Assembly: GCA_031552995.1 (NCBI GenBank)
Contig: JAVBMB010000122.1
Coordinates: 1-13,688, forward strand
DNA from: JAVBMB01 sp031552995
Lineage (GTDB): Bacteria; Bacillota; Clostridia; Oscillospirales; Butyricicoccaceae
Direction: 5' to 3'
DNA: 13,688 bases
Positions 5,969 through 13,152 of the stretch are shown here, piece by piece (position 1 is the first letter of the stretch; each line of letters begins with the position of its first letter). The notes under the pieces were generated by a model. The model saw only the letters and a program-made list of their open reading frames with translations. It searched no databases and had not been told where the DNA came from. The position numbers were made by a program, and so were the translations under genes.

Positions 5969-7536
5969 GCAAAAACATTACACTGTCCGTCGCCGCATAT
6001 TGCAGGGTATCGACCGATAAGCTTGACCAGCAGAACTCCCTGCACTCCCAGCGTGAGTTTTTCGAGCGGTATATCTCGAGCCAACCCGGGTGGACGCTTC
6101 GTGATATATACTTCGACGAGGGCATAAGCGGCACCTCAACAAAAAAGCGCACCGGCTTTGTAAACATGATGAATGACGCGCTTTGCGGAAAAATCAACCT
6201 TATCCTGACAAAGGAGGTCAGCCGCTTTGCGCGAAACACCGTCGATGTGCTGTCATTTACCAGAAAGCTTAAAGCCTGCGGCGTTGGGGTGATTTTTCTA
6301 TCGGACGGTATCGATACACGTGATGGTGACGGCGAGCTGCGCCTCGCTATCATGGCGAGCATCGCGCAGGAGGAGAGCCGCAAGACGTCCGAGCGCGTCA
6401 AATGGGGCCAGAAAAGACGGATGGAGCAGGGCGTTGTGTTCGGCCGTGACCTGCTCGGATATACGGTATCCGGCGGCAAACTGACTATAAACACCACCGA
6501 AGCCGAGACAGTGCGATGGATATATAACGCGTTTCTGAACCGAAGCATAGGGGCTTATGTCATCGCAAACGAGCTTAACGAACGCGATACTCCAACAAAA
6601 CACAATAATCCGTGGTCCGCAACCGCTGTTCTTCGCGTGCTTCGCAACGAAAAATACATGGGAGACCTGTGTCAAAAAAAGAGCTATACCCCAAACTACC
6701 TGACACATGAGAAAGCCCGTAACTGCGGAGCTGAGGACATGGTGTACATACAGGGGCACCACGAGGGGATAATCGATCGCGAGCAGTGGTTTGCCGTGCA
6801 AAACGAGCTAAAACATCGCAACGAAAAAAAGCTTTCCGGTTCAAGGCATTCCGGCGCACGCGCCTTAAGCGGCAAGCTGCGCTGCGCCGTATGCGGCGAT
6901 GTGCTTGTCAGCCGAGTAAAGGCGCTTAAAAACGGCGGCGAATACCGTTCGTGGCGATGTGTCTCGCCCTCTCACGGGGCCGGGCCCCGCGCCGCTATAG
7001 CGGAAAAAACACTGCTCGCATGCGCGGCATTTGTGCTTGAGAGCGCCTCTCTCGACAGGGAGAAGATATTGCGTGACCTGCTGGCTGATATCGCCTCGGC
7101 GCAAAATGCGGCTGAGAATAAATCATCTGCGCCGGCCGCAAAGCTGAATAAACTCCGACAAAAAAAGCGCAGGGCTATTGACCTGGCGCTTAGCGGCATA
7201 GTCTCGCATGAAGACCTTGCGCAGCAGATAGAGCAAATTGACGCCGAGCTGCTGCGTTGCGAGCGCGAGGTCGAGGCCGGCGCGGACACAAGCTCTGATA
7301 AATGTGCTTCAGGCTACATAACCGCTATTCAAAGCATACTGGATTTTGACTGCTGTCACACTCTTCCCGAAACTCTTCTTGATTCGGCTTCGGTTACGCC
7401 CGGCGGCGGCATAAAGCTGTGGATGCGGCATATGCCGCCCGTTATGCTTATGTATAAAACAAACGGAAAGCTTGAAAGCTTTACAGTAACTGTATTGCAA
7501 GCCGAACTGTGCGGCGAGATCAAGGCGAACCAATAA
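5965..7536 (+). CDS. Large serine recombinase (site-specific integrase), second of two
   Basis: A 523-residue large serine recombinase. The resolvase domain has AAYCRVSTDK with nucleophile Ser16, YFDEGISGTS and KEVSRFARNT; the acidic helix AQEESRKTSERVKWGQ follows near 135-149. The Recombinase domain runs from about 160 (GRDLLGYTV) to 285. The zinc ribbon has Cys307/Cys310 and Cys332, but the usual fourth cysteine is missing; His337 is nearby and may replace it. A lysine-rich helical region (about 373-430) is the likely coiled coil. The N-terminal motifs (KLDQQNSLHSQ, SRFARNTVDVL) place it in the SpoIVCA/TnpX-like branch, distinct from the first recombinase. The ATG at 5965 lies in an ATGA overlap with the 54-aa gene, so translation is coupled. 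It ends 32 bp before a bidirectional terminator and converges on the tryptophanase gene. Catalytic residues are intact. Confidence 0.95.
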   Translation: MSKNITLSVAAYCRVSTDKLDQQNSLHSQREFFERYISSQPGWTLRDIYFDEGISGTSTKKRTGFVNMMNDALCGKINLILTKEVSRFARNTVDVLSFTRKLKACGVGVIFLSDGIDTRDGDGELRLAIMASIAQEESRKTSERVKWGQKRRMEQGVVFGRDLLGYTVSGGKLTINTTEAETVRWIYNAFLNRSIGAYVIANELNERDTPTKHNNPWSATAVLRVLRNEKYMGDLCQKKSYTPNYLTHEKARNCGAEDMVYIQGHHEGIIDREQWFAVQNELKHRNEKKLSGSRHSGARALSGKLRCAVCGDVLVSRVKALKNGGEYRSWRCVSPSHGAGPRAAIAEKTLLACAAFVLESASLDREKILRDLLADIASAQNAAENKSSAPAAKLNKLRQKKRRAIDLALSGIVSHEDLAQQIEQIDAELLRCEREVEAGADTSSDKCASGYITAIQSILDFDCCHTLPETLLDSASVTPGGGIKLWMRHMPPVMLMYKTNGKLESFTVTVLQAELCGEIKANQ

Positions 7537-7568
7537 GCTAAAACATATTACACAGCGCAAAAGCGGGC

Positions 7569-7608
7569 AAAACCCGCACGCCGGCATGATTGGCAGCGTG
7601 CGGGTTTT
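7569..7608. terminator. Bidirectional terminator between recombinase 2 and tryptophanase
   Basis: Arms 7569-7581 (AAAACCCGCACGC) and 7596-7608 form a 13-bp perfect stem with a 14-nt loop. The plus strand continues into TTTTTGTTGTTTTTATT, a good U-tract for recombinase 2. On the minus strand the stem ends in GGGTTTT, serving the tryptophanase gene, which stops at 7642. Confidence 0.85.
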
Positions 7609-7641
7609 TGTTGTTTTTATTCCGTTTGTTCCGCCGGCGCG

Positions 7642-9030
7642 CTACAAAATCGGCTCTAAATGGGCTTGGAAGTGCCGAAGAATCGGCGGCTCCCATGTGA
7701 TGCGGTATCCGCGCTTTATCTCATTGGCGCGGGCCTTTATCGCAATCAGCGCGTCGGCCATCACATCAAAATGTGCCTGTGTGTATACACGGCGCGGTAT
7801 AGCCAGGCGCGAAAACTCGAACTGGGATTTTAGCTGCTCGCCGGTGTCGGGGTCGTTGCCCAGCATATAGCTTCCTATGTCGCACGTGCGGATACCGGCC
7901 TCCTTATACAGCTCGATGCACAGTGTCTGCGCCGGGAACTCGTAATACGGTATCTGCGGCAGCATCGCGGCGGCATCAATAAACAGCCCGTGTCCGCCGA
8001 CCGGGGCCTGATAGGCGATGCCGGCATCGTCCAGTTTGGAGGCAAGATACTCCATCTGGCCGATACGGTATTCAAGATAGCTGTCATCAATGCTCTCATA
8101 CAGGCCAATGGCAAGCGCCTCAAGGTCTCTTCCGGCAAGGCCGCCGTATGTGTAAAAACCCTCATAGCTTATGCAGTTCGCCTTGATTTTCAGCACGGCC
8201 GGGTCATTTTCGTCCTTAACTCCAATCATACCGCCCATGTTGACAATGCCGTCCTTTTTGGCCGACATCGTAAAATAATCGCCATAGCTGAACATCTCTT
8301 TGATGATGTCTTTTATCGGGGTGTTCTGATACCCCGGCTCGTCACGCTTTATGAAATGAGCGTTTTCTGCATACCTCGCGGCATCAATATCCAGCGGGAT
8401 TCCGTATTTTTTGCACACAGCGGCGACCTCACGCATGTTCTGCATGGAAACCGGCTGCCCGCCGGCCGAATTATTCGTGATAGTCATAACGACAAGGCCT
8501 ATATTCTCGGCGCCTTTTTCAAGAATAATCTGCTCCATGCGCAGCACATCCATATTGCCCTTAAACGGCGCGCGCTTTGATGGGTCAAGCGCCTCTTCGA
8601 CTACGCAGTCGATTGCGCGGGCGCCGGCAAGCTCTACGTGGGCGCGCGTCGTGTCGAAGAACATGTTCGATATCGAATACTTGCCCTGCCGCAGGAATAT
8701 CGGCATAAGCACTTTTTCGGCCGCCCTGCCCTGATGCACCGGCTGGATAAACTGATATCCGAAGATATCTCTTCCGGCATCCCTAAGCCTGAAAAAACTG
8801 CGTGCGCCGGCATATGCCTCGTCGCCGCTCATGATTCCGGCCCACTGCCTGTCGCTCATTGCGTTTGTGCCGCTGTCGGTTAAAAGGTCTATATAGACAT
8901 CCTCTCCCCGCAGGCCGAATACATTGTACTTCGCCTCTTTGATGAGCTGCTCGCGCTGCTCGCGCGTTGTCATTTTGATGGTCTCCACCATCTTGATGCG
9001 GAACGGTTCTGCCACGTACTTGACTGACAT
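7642..9030 (-). CDS. tnaA: Tryptophanase (L-tryptophan indole-lyase)
   Basis: A 462-residue PLP enzyme of the beta-eliminating lyase family, which splits L-tryptophan into indole, pyruvate and ammonia in the cytoplasm. Family marks are AEPFRIK, DLLTDSGTNAMSD, GDEAYAG, HQGR (99-102, cofactor phosphate), SAGGQPVSM, and SAKKD with Lys259 as the Schiff-base lysine. The sister enzyme tyrosine phenol-lyase is harder to exclude, but three deciding positions favour tryptophanase: Asp126 in FFDTT (Thr in the lyase for tyrosine), Ile385 in GIRTCDIG (where tyrosine phenol-lyase has the substrate-binding Arg381), and His453 in LRHF (Phe in the other enzyme). The start at 9030 is set by GGAGG before the ATG; the frame stays open upstream to an ATG at 9141 that has no binding site. 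Gly after HQGR is Ala here, a small deviation. It has its own promoter and is not in the operon upstream. Confidence 0.9.
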   Translation of the reverse strand: MSVKYVAEPFRIKMVETIKMTTREQREQLIKEAKYNVFGLRGEDVYIDLLTDSGTNAMSDRQWAGIMSGDEAYAGARSFFRLRDAGRDIFGYQFIQPVHQGRAAEKVLMPIFLRQGKYSISNMFFDTTRAHVELAGARAIDCVVEEALDPSKRAPFKGNMDVLRMEQIILEKGAENIGLVVMTITNNSAGGQPVSMQNMREVAAVCKKYGIPLDIDAARYAENAHFIKRDEPGYQNTPIKDIIKEMFSYGDYFTMSAKKDGIVNMGGMIGVKDENDPAVLKIKANCISYEGFYTYGGLAGRDLEALAIGLYESIDDSYLEYRIGQMEYLASKLDDAGIAYQAPVGGHGLFIDAAAMLPQIPYYEFPAQTLCIELYKEAGIRTCDIGSYMLGNDPDTGEQLKSQFEFSRLAIPRRVYTQAHFDVMADALIAIKARANEIKRGYRITWEPPILRHFQAHLEPIL

Positions 9031-9164
9031 GTCGTAATACCTCCAAATATTTATTGGAATACCCCGGTCACACAGCTGGGCCTTTGCCCTTGCCGGCTGG
9101 CGGACGGTATTACATACACAAAATGCGGTTCTGCGGTTCATTACGCTATTCTGGCTATGGTAAC
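9031..9164 (-). promoter_or_regulatory. Leader (5' untranslated region) of the tryptophanase gene, about 130 nt
   Basis: The predicted transcript start near 9164 leaves an unusually long leader. I looked for a TnaC-type peptide (short ORF with a critical Trp and a final Pro) and found none; short ATG starts here close at once. No strong hairpin with a U-tract is present, only a weak GGGC-AAAG-GCCC stem. Whether it has a control function is unknown. Confidence 0.3.
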
Positions 9165-9170
9165 GGAATT

Positions 9171-9199
9171 ATTTTATCATTCAGCAGCAATTATGGCAA
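9171..9199 (-). promoter_or_regulatory. Sigma-A promoter of the tryptophanase gene
   Basis: On the minus strand, TTGCCA (9194-9199) and TAAAAT (9171-9176) are spaced by 17 bp. It lies downstream of the hairpin that ends the amidohydrolase operon, so the tryptophanase can be expressed independently. Confidence 0.65.
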
Positions 9200-9232
9200 G
9201 TAGCTGCGAAAAAATACCGCTGGTCTTTCTCA

Positions 9233-9282
9233 TTTACACACAACACCGGGCTGCCAAACGGCAGCCCGGTGTTGTGTGTAAA
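9233..9282 (-). terminator. Long perfect hairpin after the amidohydrolase gene
   Basis: Two 23-nt arms (9233-9255 and 9260-9282) pair without mismatch around an AAAC loop (GTTT in the transcript), starting two bases after the amidohydrolase stop. In the direction of transcription the stem ends in GTGTAAA with no U-tract, so it is not a textbook intrinsic terminator. It may stop transcription weakly or protect the 3' end of the message. Confidence 0.65.
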
Positions 9283-9284
9283 GT

Positions 9285-10631
9285 TTAATTGCCTTTATAG
9301 GTATTTCGAGGGACAAAACATCCGCGTGCGCCGTTTGAAATTATCCGCCCGTCTCCGGCCACCGGCTCGCCGCGCAGAAGCGTCATGACAGGCCATCCTT
9401 TGAGCGTTATACCCTCAAACGGAGTGTAGTCGGAGATATGAGCGAGGCTGCCGGCGGTGACAACACGCTCTGCTTTCATGTCTACAAGCACAAGGTCGGC
9501 GTCAAACCCGGGCTTGACGCTGCCTTTTCTGCCGGACAGGCCAAAACACTTTGCGGCGTTGTAGCTGCTTGCCGCCACCATCTGCTGAAGAGAGAGCTTC
9601 CCTCTGTTGACGCCGTCCAGCAGGACGGGAAGCGTCGTCTGCACCCCGGCAAAACCCGGCGTCGCGCTTAAAAAGCCATTTTTATGGCTTAGCGAACATG
9701 ATGAATGGTCCGAGCCGATACAGGCCACAGTGCCTTCTCTGATTGCTTCCCACAGCGCGTCATTGTCATCTTTTTCGCGCAGAGGTGGGTTGATTTTGCC
9801 GAGCGTACGCTCGCAATTGCCGTTATTGAGTATCAGATAATGCGCGCAAGTCTCGCCTGTGATATCAACACCACCGCGCCTGAGTCGCGACATCTCCTGT
9901 GCGGCGATGCGCGAGCTGACATGCACAATATAAAGCGGGCAGCCTGCGGCCCGAGAGATGTTGCCGGCATGATTTACACTGTCGGCCTCGACAAACACAG
10001 GCCTTAGGTCGCTCCATGAGGTACTCTCGTCAACCGGAATCTGGCCGGCCAGTCTGTCGATTATCCACTGGTTTTCGGCATGGACTGTAGCTATCGCCGG
10101 AGGGCCGAGCTTCGATATCCTGCAAAACCCCTCCCACAGCTTGTCGTCTGTAAGACGTTGCTCCTGCGGCATGTGTTCACAGTTATAAGGCAGATAAAAT
10201 TTGAAGCTCGATATGCCTCTTTCGGCCATAGCCTCGATGCTGTTCACATGCTCCTCGGTATAAACCCCGGCATGGAGCGAAACATCGACCCACGCGTTGC
10301 CCTCAAGCTTCTCAAGCACGCTGTCCATCTGCGACTCAAGCGGCGTTGCGTCCGAAAGAAAATCGATAACCGTAGTTACCCCGCCCAGCGCCGCCGCCCT
10401 CGTTGTAGCGTTGCAGTCCTCCCGCCAGTTCCAGTCGGGATAGCCGATATGCACGTGAGGGTCTATCAAACCCGGCAGTATATGAAGCCCATCCGCTTCT
10501 ATATACTGCGCCGCATATGCTGTGCCTGGCGGGTATACCTGCGATATCTTGCCGCCGTCTATCGCAATATCGGCGCGGTATACACCGTCGTGGCACGCCA
10601 ATGTGCCCCCACGAATCACGAGATCGTGCAT
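9285..10631 (-). CDS. Cyclic amidohydrolase, dihydropyrimidinase / hydantoinase / allantoinase type
   Basis: A 448-residue metal-dependent amidohydrolase (TIM barrel) of the cyclic-imide group, cytoplasmic. The binuclear metal site is complete: DPHVH (His59, His61), Lys144 in FKFYLPY as the expected carboxylated lysine, HAEN (His184), HVSS (His237) and GSDHSS (Asp308). NPPLR near 281 is shared by dihydroorotases and hydantoinases, and the C-terminal GFDADLVLVD strand is typical of the family. It opens a cyclic ureide or imide ring; whether the substrate is a hydantoin, dihydropyrimidine or allantoin cannot be decided by sight. It is unlikely to be the biosynthetic dihydroorotase, as no pyrimidine genes are near. 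The start follows AGGAGG closely. Sixteen bp separate it from the substrate-binding protein gene, so it is probably the last gene of the transporter operon and may act on the imported compound. Confidence 0.88.
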   Translation of the reverse strand: MHDLVIRGGTLACHDGVYRADIAIDGGKISQVYPPGTAYAAQYIEADGLHILPGLIDPHVHIGYPDWNWREDCNATTRAAALGGVTTVIDFLSDATPLESQMDSVLEKLEGNAWVDVSLHAGVYTEEHVNSIEAMAERGISSFKFYLPYNCEHMPQEQRLTDDKLWEGFCRISKLGPPAIATVHAENQWIIDRLAGQIPVDESTSWSDLRPVFVEADSVNHAGNISRAAGCPLYIVHVSSRIAAQEMSRLRRGGVDITGETCAHYLILNNGNCERTLGKINPPLREKDDNDALWEAIREGTVACIGSDHSSCSLSHKNGFLSATPGFAGVQTTLPVLLDGVNRGKLSLQQMVAASSYNAAKCFGLSGRKGSVKPGFDADLVLVDMKAERVVTAGSLAHISDYTPFEGITLKGWPVMTLLRGEPVAGDGRIISNGARGCFVPRNTYKGN

Positions 10632-10647
10632 ATTTTCCTCCTGTGGG

Positions 10648-12144
10648 TTATTTCCAACTCATTTCGTATGGCAGCGGATAGCCGAATGAATCGAACCCTC
10701 CGAAGCTGAGCCCCGCCGCGCCGGCGCTGATGAGCTTCTGATGGAACAACGGCGCCATAACCGCGTCGTCAGAGATGATCTGGAACAGCTGCGTGTACAG
10801 CGCTATGCGCTCGCTGTCGGCTGTCGCCTGCTGCGCCTGCTCGAACAGGGAATCGACCTGATCATTGCTGTACGGAGCGTAGTTGACTATATCTCCGGTT
10901 TTGAACATATATTTCCAGCTGTCGGCGTCGGAATCGAGCGACCACATAAACAGGCTGATGGTGTAATTTCCTGTGGCAACTGCCTCCATCATGGCGTTCA
11001 TGTCGGTCTGATCCATCTCAAGGTTTATGCCGACTTTCCCAAGCTGCTCCTGCACGACCTGCGCGCTCTTTGAATATCTGTCACATGTCGTCAGCTTCAG
11101 GTTAAGCCCCTCGGGATACCCGGCCTCGGCCAGCAGTTCCTTTGCCTTTTCGGGGTTATACTCATAGCCGGTTACATCGGCCGAGTAGCCGAAATACTTG
11201 TCGTTGAGCACATACGTGGCCGGTGCTCCAAGCCCTTCGAGCGCAATTTTAATCAGCGCTGCCTTGTCGATGGCATAGTTGACAGCCTGTCTTACGCGAA
11301 TGTCATTAAACGGCTCGGCATTGAGATTCATCGTCAGGTGAGTCAGTTCGCGGCTTTCGTACTCGATTACCTGCAGCTTGTCATTTTTCTTCAGGTCCTC
11401 GTACGATATCTGCGGTACGCTGAACAGATAGTCTACCGTGCCCGATTCGAGAGAGACAAGCGCGGTATTCGGGTCGGCAACTATCTTGTACACGACCGTC
11501 TTCAGCTTCGCGGCGCCTCTGTGGTAGTCGTCGAAACGCTCGAATGTCACTTTTTGCCCGAGGTCATAGCTGACAAACTTGAACGGGCCTGTGCCTACAG
11601 GGTTAAGGCCATATCCGTCTCCGGCCGCTTTAACGGCTTTTTCGCTGTGAATCATTGCGCCGGCGACGCTGCGCAAAAACGGCGCGAACGGCGCGACAAG
11701 CTTGACTTTGACCGTATACTCATCAACGGCTTCGACAACGTCATAAAGCCCGCCGAAGCTTGCGGTGAACGGCGACTCCTTGGCGTAGTTGTAACTGAAC
11801 ACAACGTCGCTGGCTTTCATTTCATCACCGTTATGGAATTTTACGCCTTTTTTAAGCTTGAACACATAGGTCAGGCCATCGTCCTGAATATCCCAGCTCT
11901 CAGCCAGCATCGGCACGACGCTTCCGTCGCTTTTAATGGCCGCCAGGCCTTCGTAGACACATGTCGCGTACATTATGTAGTCGGTGTCGGACGATGTGTT
12001 GCCCGGGTCAAGGCTCATGATATCGTTGCCGATTACAAATGTGACGGTGTCCTTTGTTGTCGCAGCCGGGCCTCCGCAGGCGGAAAGCAGCATGGCCAGC
12101 GCCAAAATTGCTGTTATGCAGGAAATAAGCTGTCTCTTCTTCAT
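10648..12144 (-). CDS. ABC transporter substrate-binding lipoprotein, peptide/nickel family 5 (OppA/DppA type)
   Basis: A 498-residue exported lipoprotein. The N-terminus is a type II signal peptide: MKKR, a hydrophobic stretch and the lipobox LSAC with Cys23, followed by GG-rich sequence. Mature-protein marks of the extracellular solute-binding family 5 are present: SLDPGNTSSDTD near the start, LAESWDI, YVFKLKKGVKFHNGDEM, ASDVVFSYNYA, NPVGTGPFKF, and IRVRQAVNYAIDKAAL. It should capture a peptide or similar small solute outside the membrane and hand it to a permease pair that must lie beyond the right edge. GGAGG precedes the ATG. It follows the OppF-like gene by 42 bp and precedes the amidohydrolase by 16 bp, suggesting one operon. 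The solute is not predictable. Confidence 0.93.
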   Translation of the reverse strand: MKKRQLISCITAILALAMLLSACGGPAATTKDTVTFVIGNDIMSLDPGNTSSDTDYIMYATCVYEGLAAIKSDGSVVPMLAESWDIQDDGLTYVFKLKKGVKFHNGDEMKASDVVFSYNYAKESPFTASFGGLYDVVEAVDEYTVKVKLVAPFAPFLRSVAGAMIHSEKAVKAAGDGYGLNPVGTGPFKFVSYDLGQKVTFERFDDYHRGAAKLKTVVYKIVADPNTALVSLESGTVDYLFSVPQISYEDLKKNDKLQVIEYESRELTHLTMNLNAEPFNDIRVRQAVNYAIDKAALIKIALEGLGAPATYVLNDKYFGYSADVTGYEYNPEKAKELLAEAGYPEGLNLKLTTCDRYSKSAQVVQEQLGKVGINLEMDQTDMNAMMEAVATGNYTISLFMWSLDSDADSWKYMFKTGDIVNYAPYSNDQVDSLFEQAQQATADSERIALYTQLFQIISDDAVMAPLFHQKLISAGAAGLSFGGFDSFGYPLPYEMSWK

Positions 12145-12169
12145 TGTGTTTTCCTCCGTTTTATAGTTT

Positions 12170-12182
12170 GCGGCATCGCCGC
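12170..12182 (-). other. Small GC hairpin in the gap before the substrate-binding protein gene
   Basis: GCGGC-GAT-GCCGC forms a 5-bp stem with a 3-nt loop in the 42-bp gap between the ATPase and binding-protein genes. It could be an mRNA processing or stability point that raises binding-protein output over the ATPases. It is short and may be meaningless. Confidence 0.2.
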
Positions 12183-12186
12183 TATG

Positions 12187-13140
12187 TCACATCCGCGCTT
12201 TGCGGCACAGCACGCTGTGGCCGCTTTCTATCTCGCTTAGCGTCAGGTCGCTCTGTGTGCATTCGTTATCCGCAATCGGGCATCTTGCGGCAAAACGGCA
12301 CCCTGGCTTGGGGTTAATCGGGCTTGTTACTTCGCCTTTCAGCACATCCTGCTTTTTGCCTTTTTGGCTGGAGGCCGGTATCGGTATCGCGCTGAGCAGC
12401 GCCTTTGTGTACGGGTGGAGCGGCTTGTCAAACAGTGTGTCGCTGTCGCACAGCTCGACGCACTGGCCGAGGTACATAACCGCGATTTGATTTGATATAT
12501 GCTTAACGACACTAAGGTCATGCGTGATGAACATGTATGTCAGGCCCCTGTCGCGCTGCAAATCCATCAGCAGGTTCAGTATTTGCGCTTGAATGCTGAC
12601 ATCAAGCGCGCTGACCGGCTCGTCGCAGACGATAAACTTCGGGTCTACCGAAAGCGCGCGCGCCACGCCTATGCGCTGGCGGCGACCGCCGTCCAGCTCA
12701 TGCGGGTATGTGTTTATCAGCCTGCGCGACAGGCCGACGGTATCCATAAGCGCGTGTATCTTTTTTTCCAGCTCGCCAGACTTGCCGGCAAGCTTCATTA
12801 TAAGCAGCGGCTCGGCGATAATTTGACTGACCGTCATGCGGGGGTTGAGGCTTGAATAGGGGTCCTGAAATATAATCTGCATCCTTTGCCGCAGCGTGCG
12901 CAGCCGCTTGCCGCTGTACGCGCATATGTCTTTATCTTCGAAGAGTATATCCCCCGAAGTCGGCTCTGTCAGGCGCAGCACCGTGCGCCCCAGCGTAGAC
13001 TTGCCGCAGCCGGATTCCCCGACGACGCCGAGTGTCTGCCCCCGCTCGATGCTGAGGCTGACGCCGTCGACGGCATGCAACTGGCCGCGCGACGTTTTAA
13101 AGTGCTTCTTCAGGTTTTTTGTCACAAGAATATTATCCAT
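12187..13140 (-). CDS. Oligopeptide/dipeptide ABC transporter ATP-binding protein, OppF/DppF type
   Basis: A 317-residue ATPase that drives the importer from the cytoplasmic face. Walker A is GESGCGKST (41-49), the Q-loop is FQDPYSSLNP (Gln92), Walker B is FIVCDEP (Glu174) and the switch histidine is His207 in ITHD. The ABC signature reads LDGGRRQR instead of LSGGQ/FSGGQRQR, with Asp in place of the signature Ser; I recall this version from other clostridial OppF proteins, so it is probably a lineage variant. The C-terminal oligopeptide-transporter domain has four cysteines (281, 287, 294, 312) as in OppD/OppF proteins thought to bind an iron-sulphur cluster. GGCGG lies before the ATG. It follows the OppD-like gene by 12 bp. 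Nickel or other family-5 transporter use is not excluded. Confidence 0.92.
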   Translation of the reverse strand: MDNILVTKNLKKHFKTSRGQLHAVDGVSLSIERGQTLGVVGESGCGKSTLGRTVLRLTEPTSGDILFEDKDICAYSGKRLRTLRQRMQIIFQDPYSSLNPRMTVSQIIAEPLLIMKLAGKSGELEKKIHALMDTVGLSRRLINTYPHELDGGRRQRIGVARALSVDPKFIVCDEPVSALDVSIQAQILNLLMDLQRDRGLTYMFITHDLSVVKHISNQIAVMYLGQCVELCDSDTLFDKPLHPYTKALLSAIPIPASSQKGKKQDVLKGEVTSPINPKPGCRFAARCPIADNECTQSDLTLSEIESGHSVLCRKARM

Positions 13141-13152
13141 ACTACCGCCTTC

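Larger units (their letters stand above)
3847..7536 (+). mobile_element. Putative recombinase-only mobile locus (two large serine recombinases plus two small genes)
   Basis: Between the hairpins ending at 3860 and starting at 7569 lie only a 70-aa gene, recombinase 1, a cotJC relic, a 54-aa gene and recombinase 2. There is no relaxase, phage structural gene, resistance gene or other cargo. I found no convincing flanking direct or inverted repeats, so the limits given are those of the genes and not proven ends. It may be a minimal element, or the leftover of larger elements whose cargo has been lost. Tandem large serine recombinases also occur in SCCmec (ccrA/ccrB), but there the pair is adjacent and related, whereas these two are divergent. 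Confidence 0.5.

Noticed and set aside
5826..6548. A 240-codon minus-strand open frame across the start of recombinase 2
   Set aside because: Antisense shadow of the recombinase and the 54-aa gene; no ribosome binding site or domain.
3858..7562. TTTTGCGC (3858-3865) and GCGCAAAA (7555-7562) as terminal inverted repeats of the recombinase locus
   Set aside because: Only 8 bp, and large serine recombinase elements do not need terminal inverted repeats. Chance or overlap with terminators is more likely.
7642..9030. Tyrosine phenol-lyase instead of tryptophanase
   Set aside because: Asp126, Ile385 and His453 match the tryptophanase residues; tyrosine phenol-lyase has Thr, Arg and Phe there.
7642..9141. 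Longer tryptophanase starting at the in-frame ATG at 9141
   Set aside because: No binding site before that ATG, the extra 37 residues do not look like any tryptophanase N-terminus, and GGAGG clearly marks the ATG at 9030.
11338..12240. A 300-codon plus-strand open frame antisense to the binding-protein gene
   Set aside because: It mirrors the codon pattern of a well-supported lipoprotein gene, has no ribosome binding site and encodes no recognisable domain. GC-rich codons leave antisense frames open by chance.
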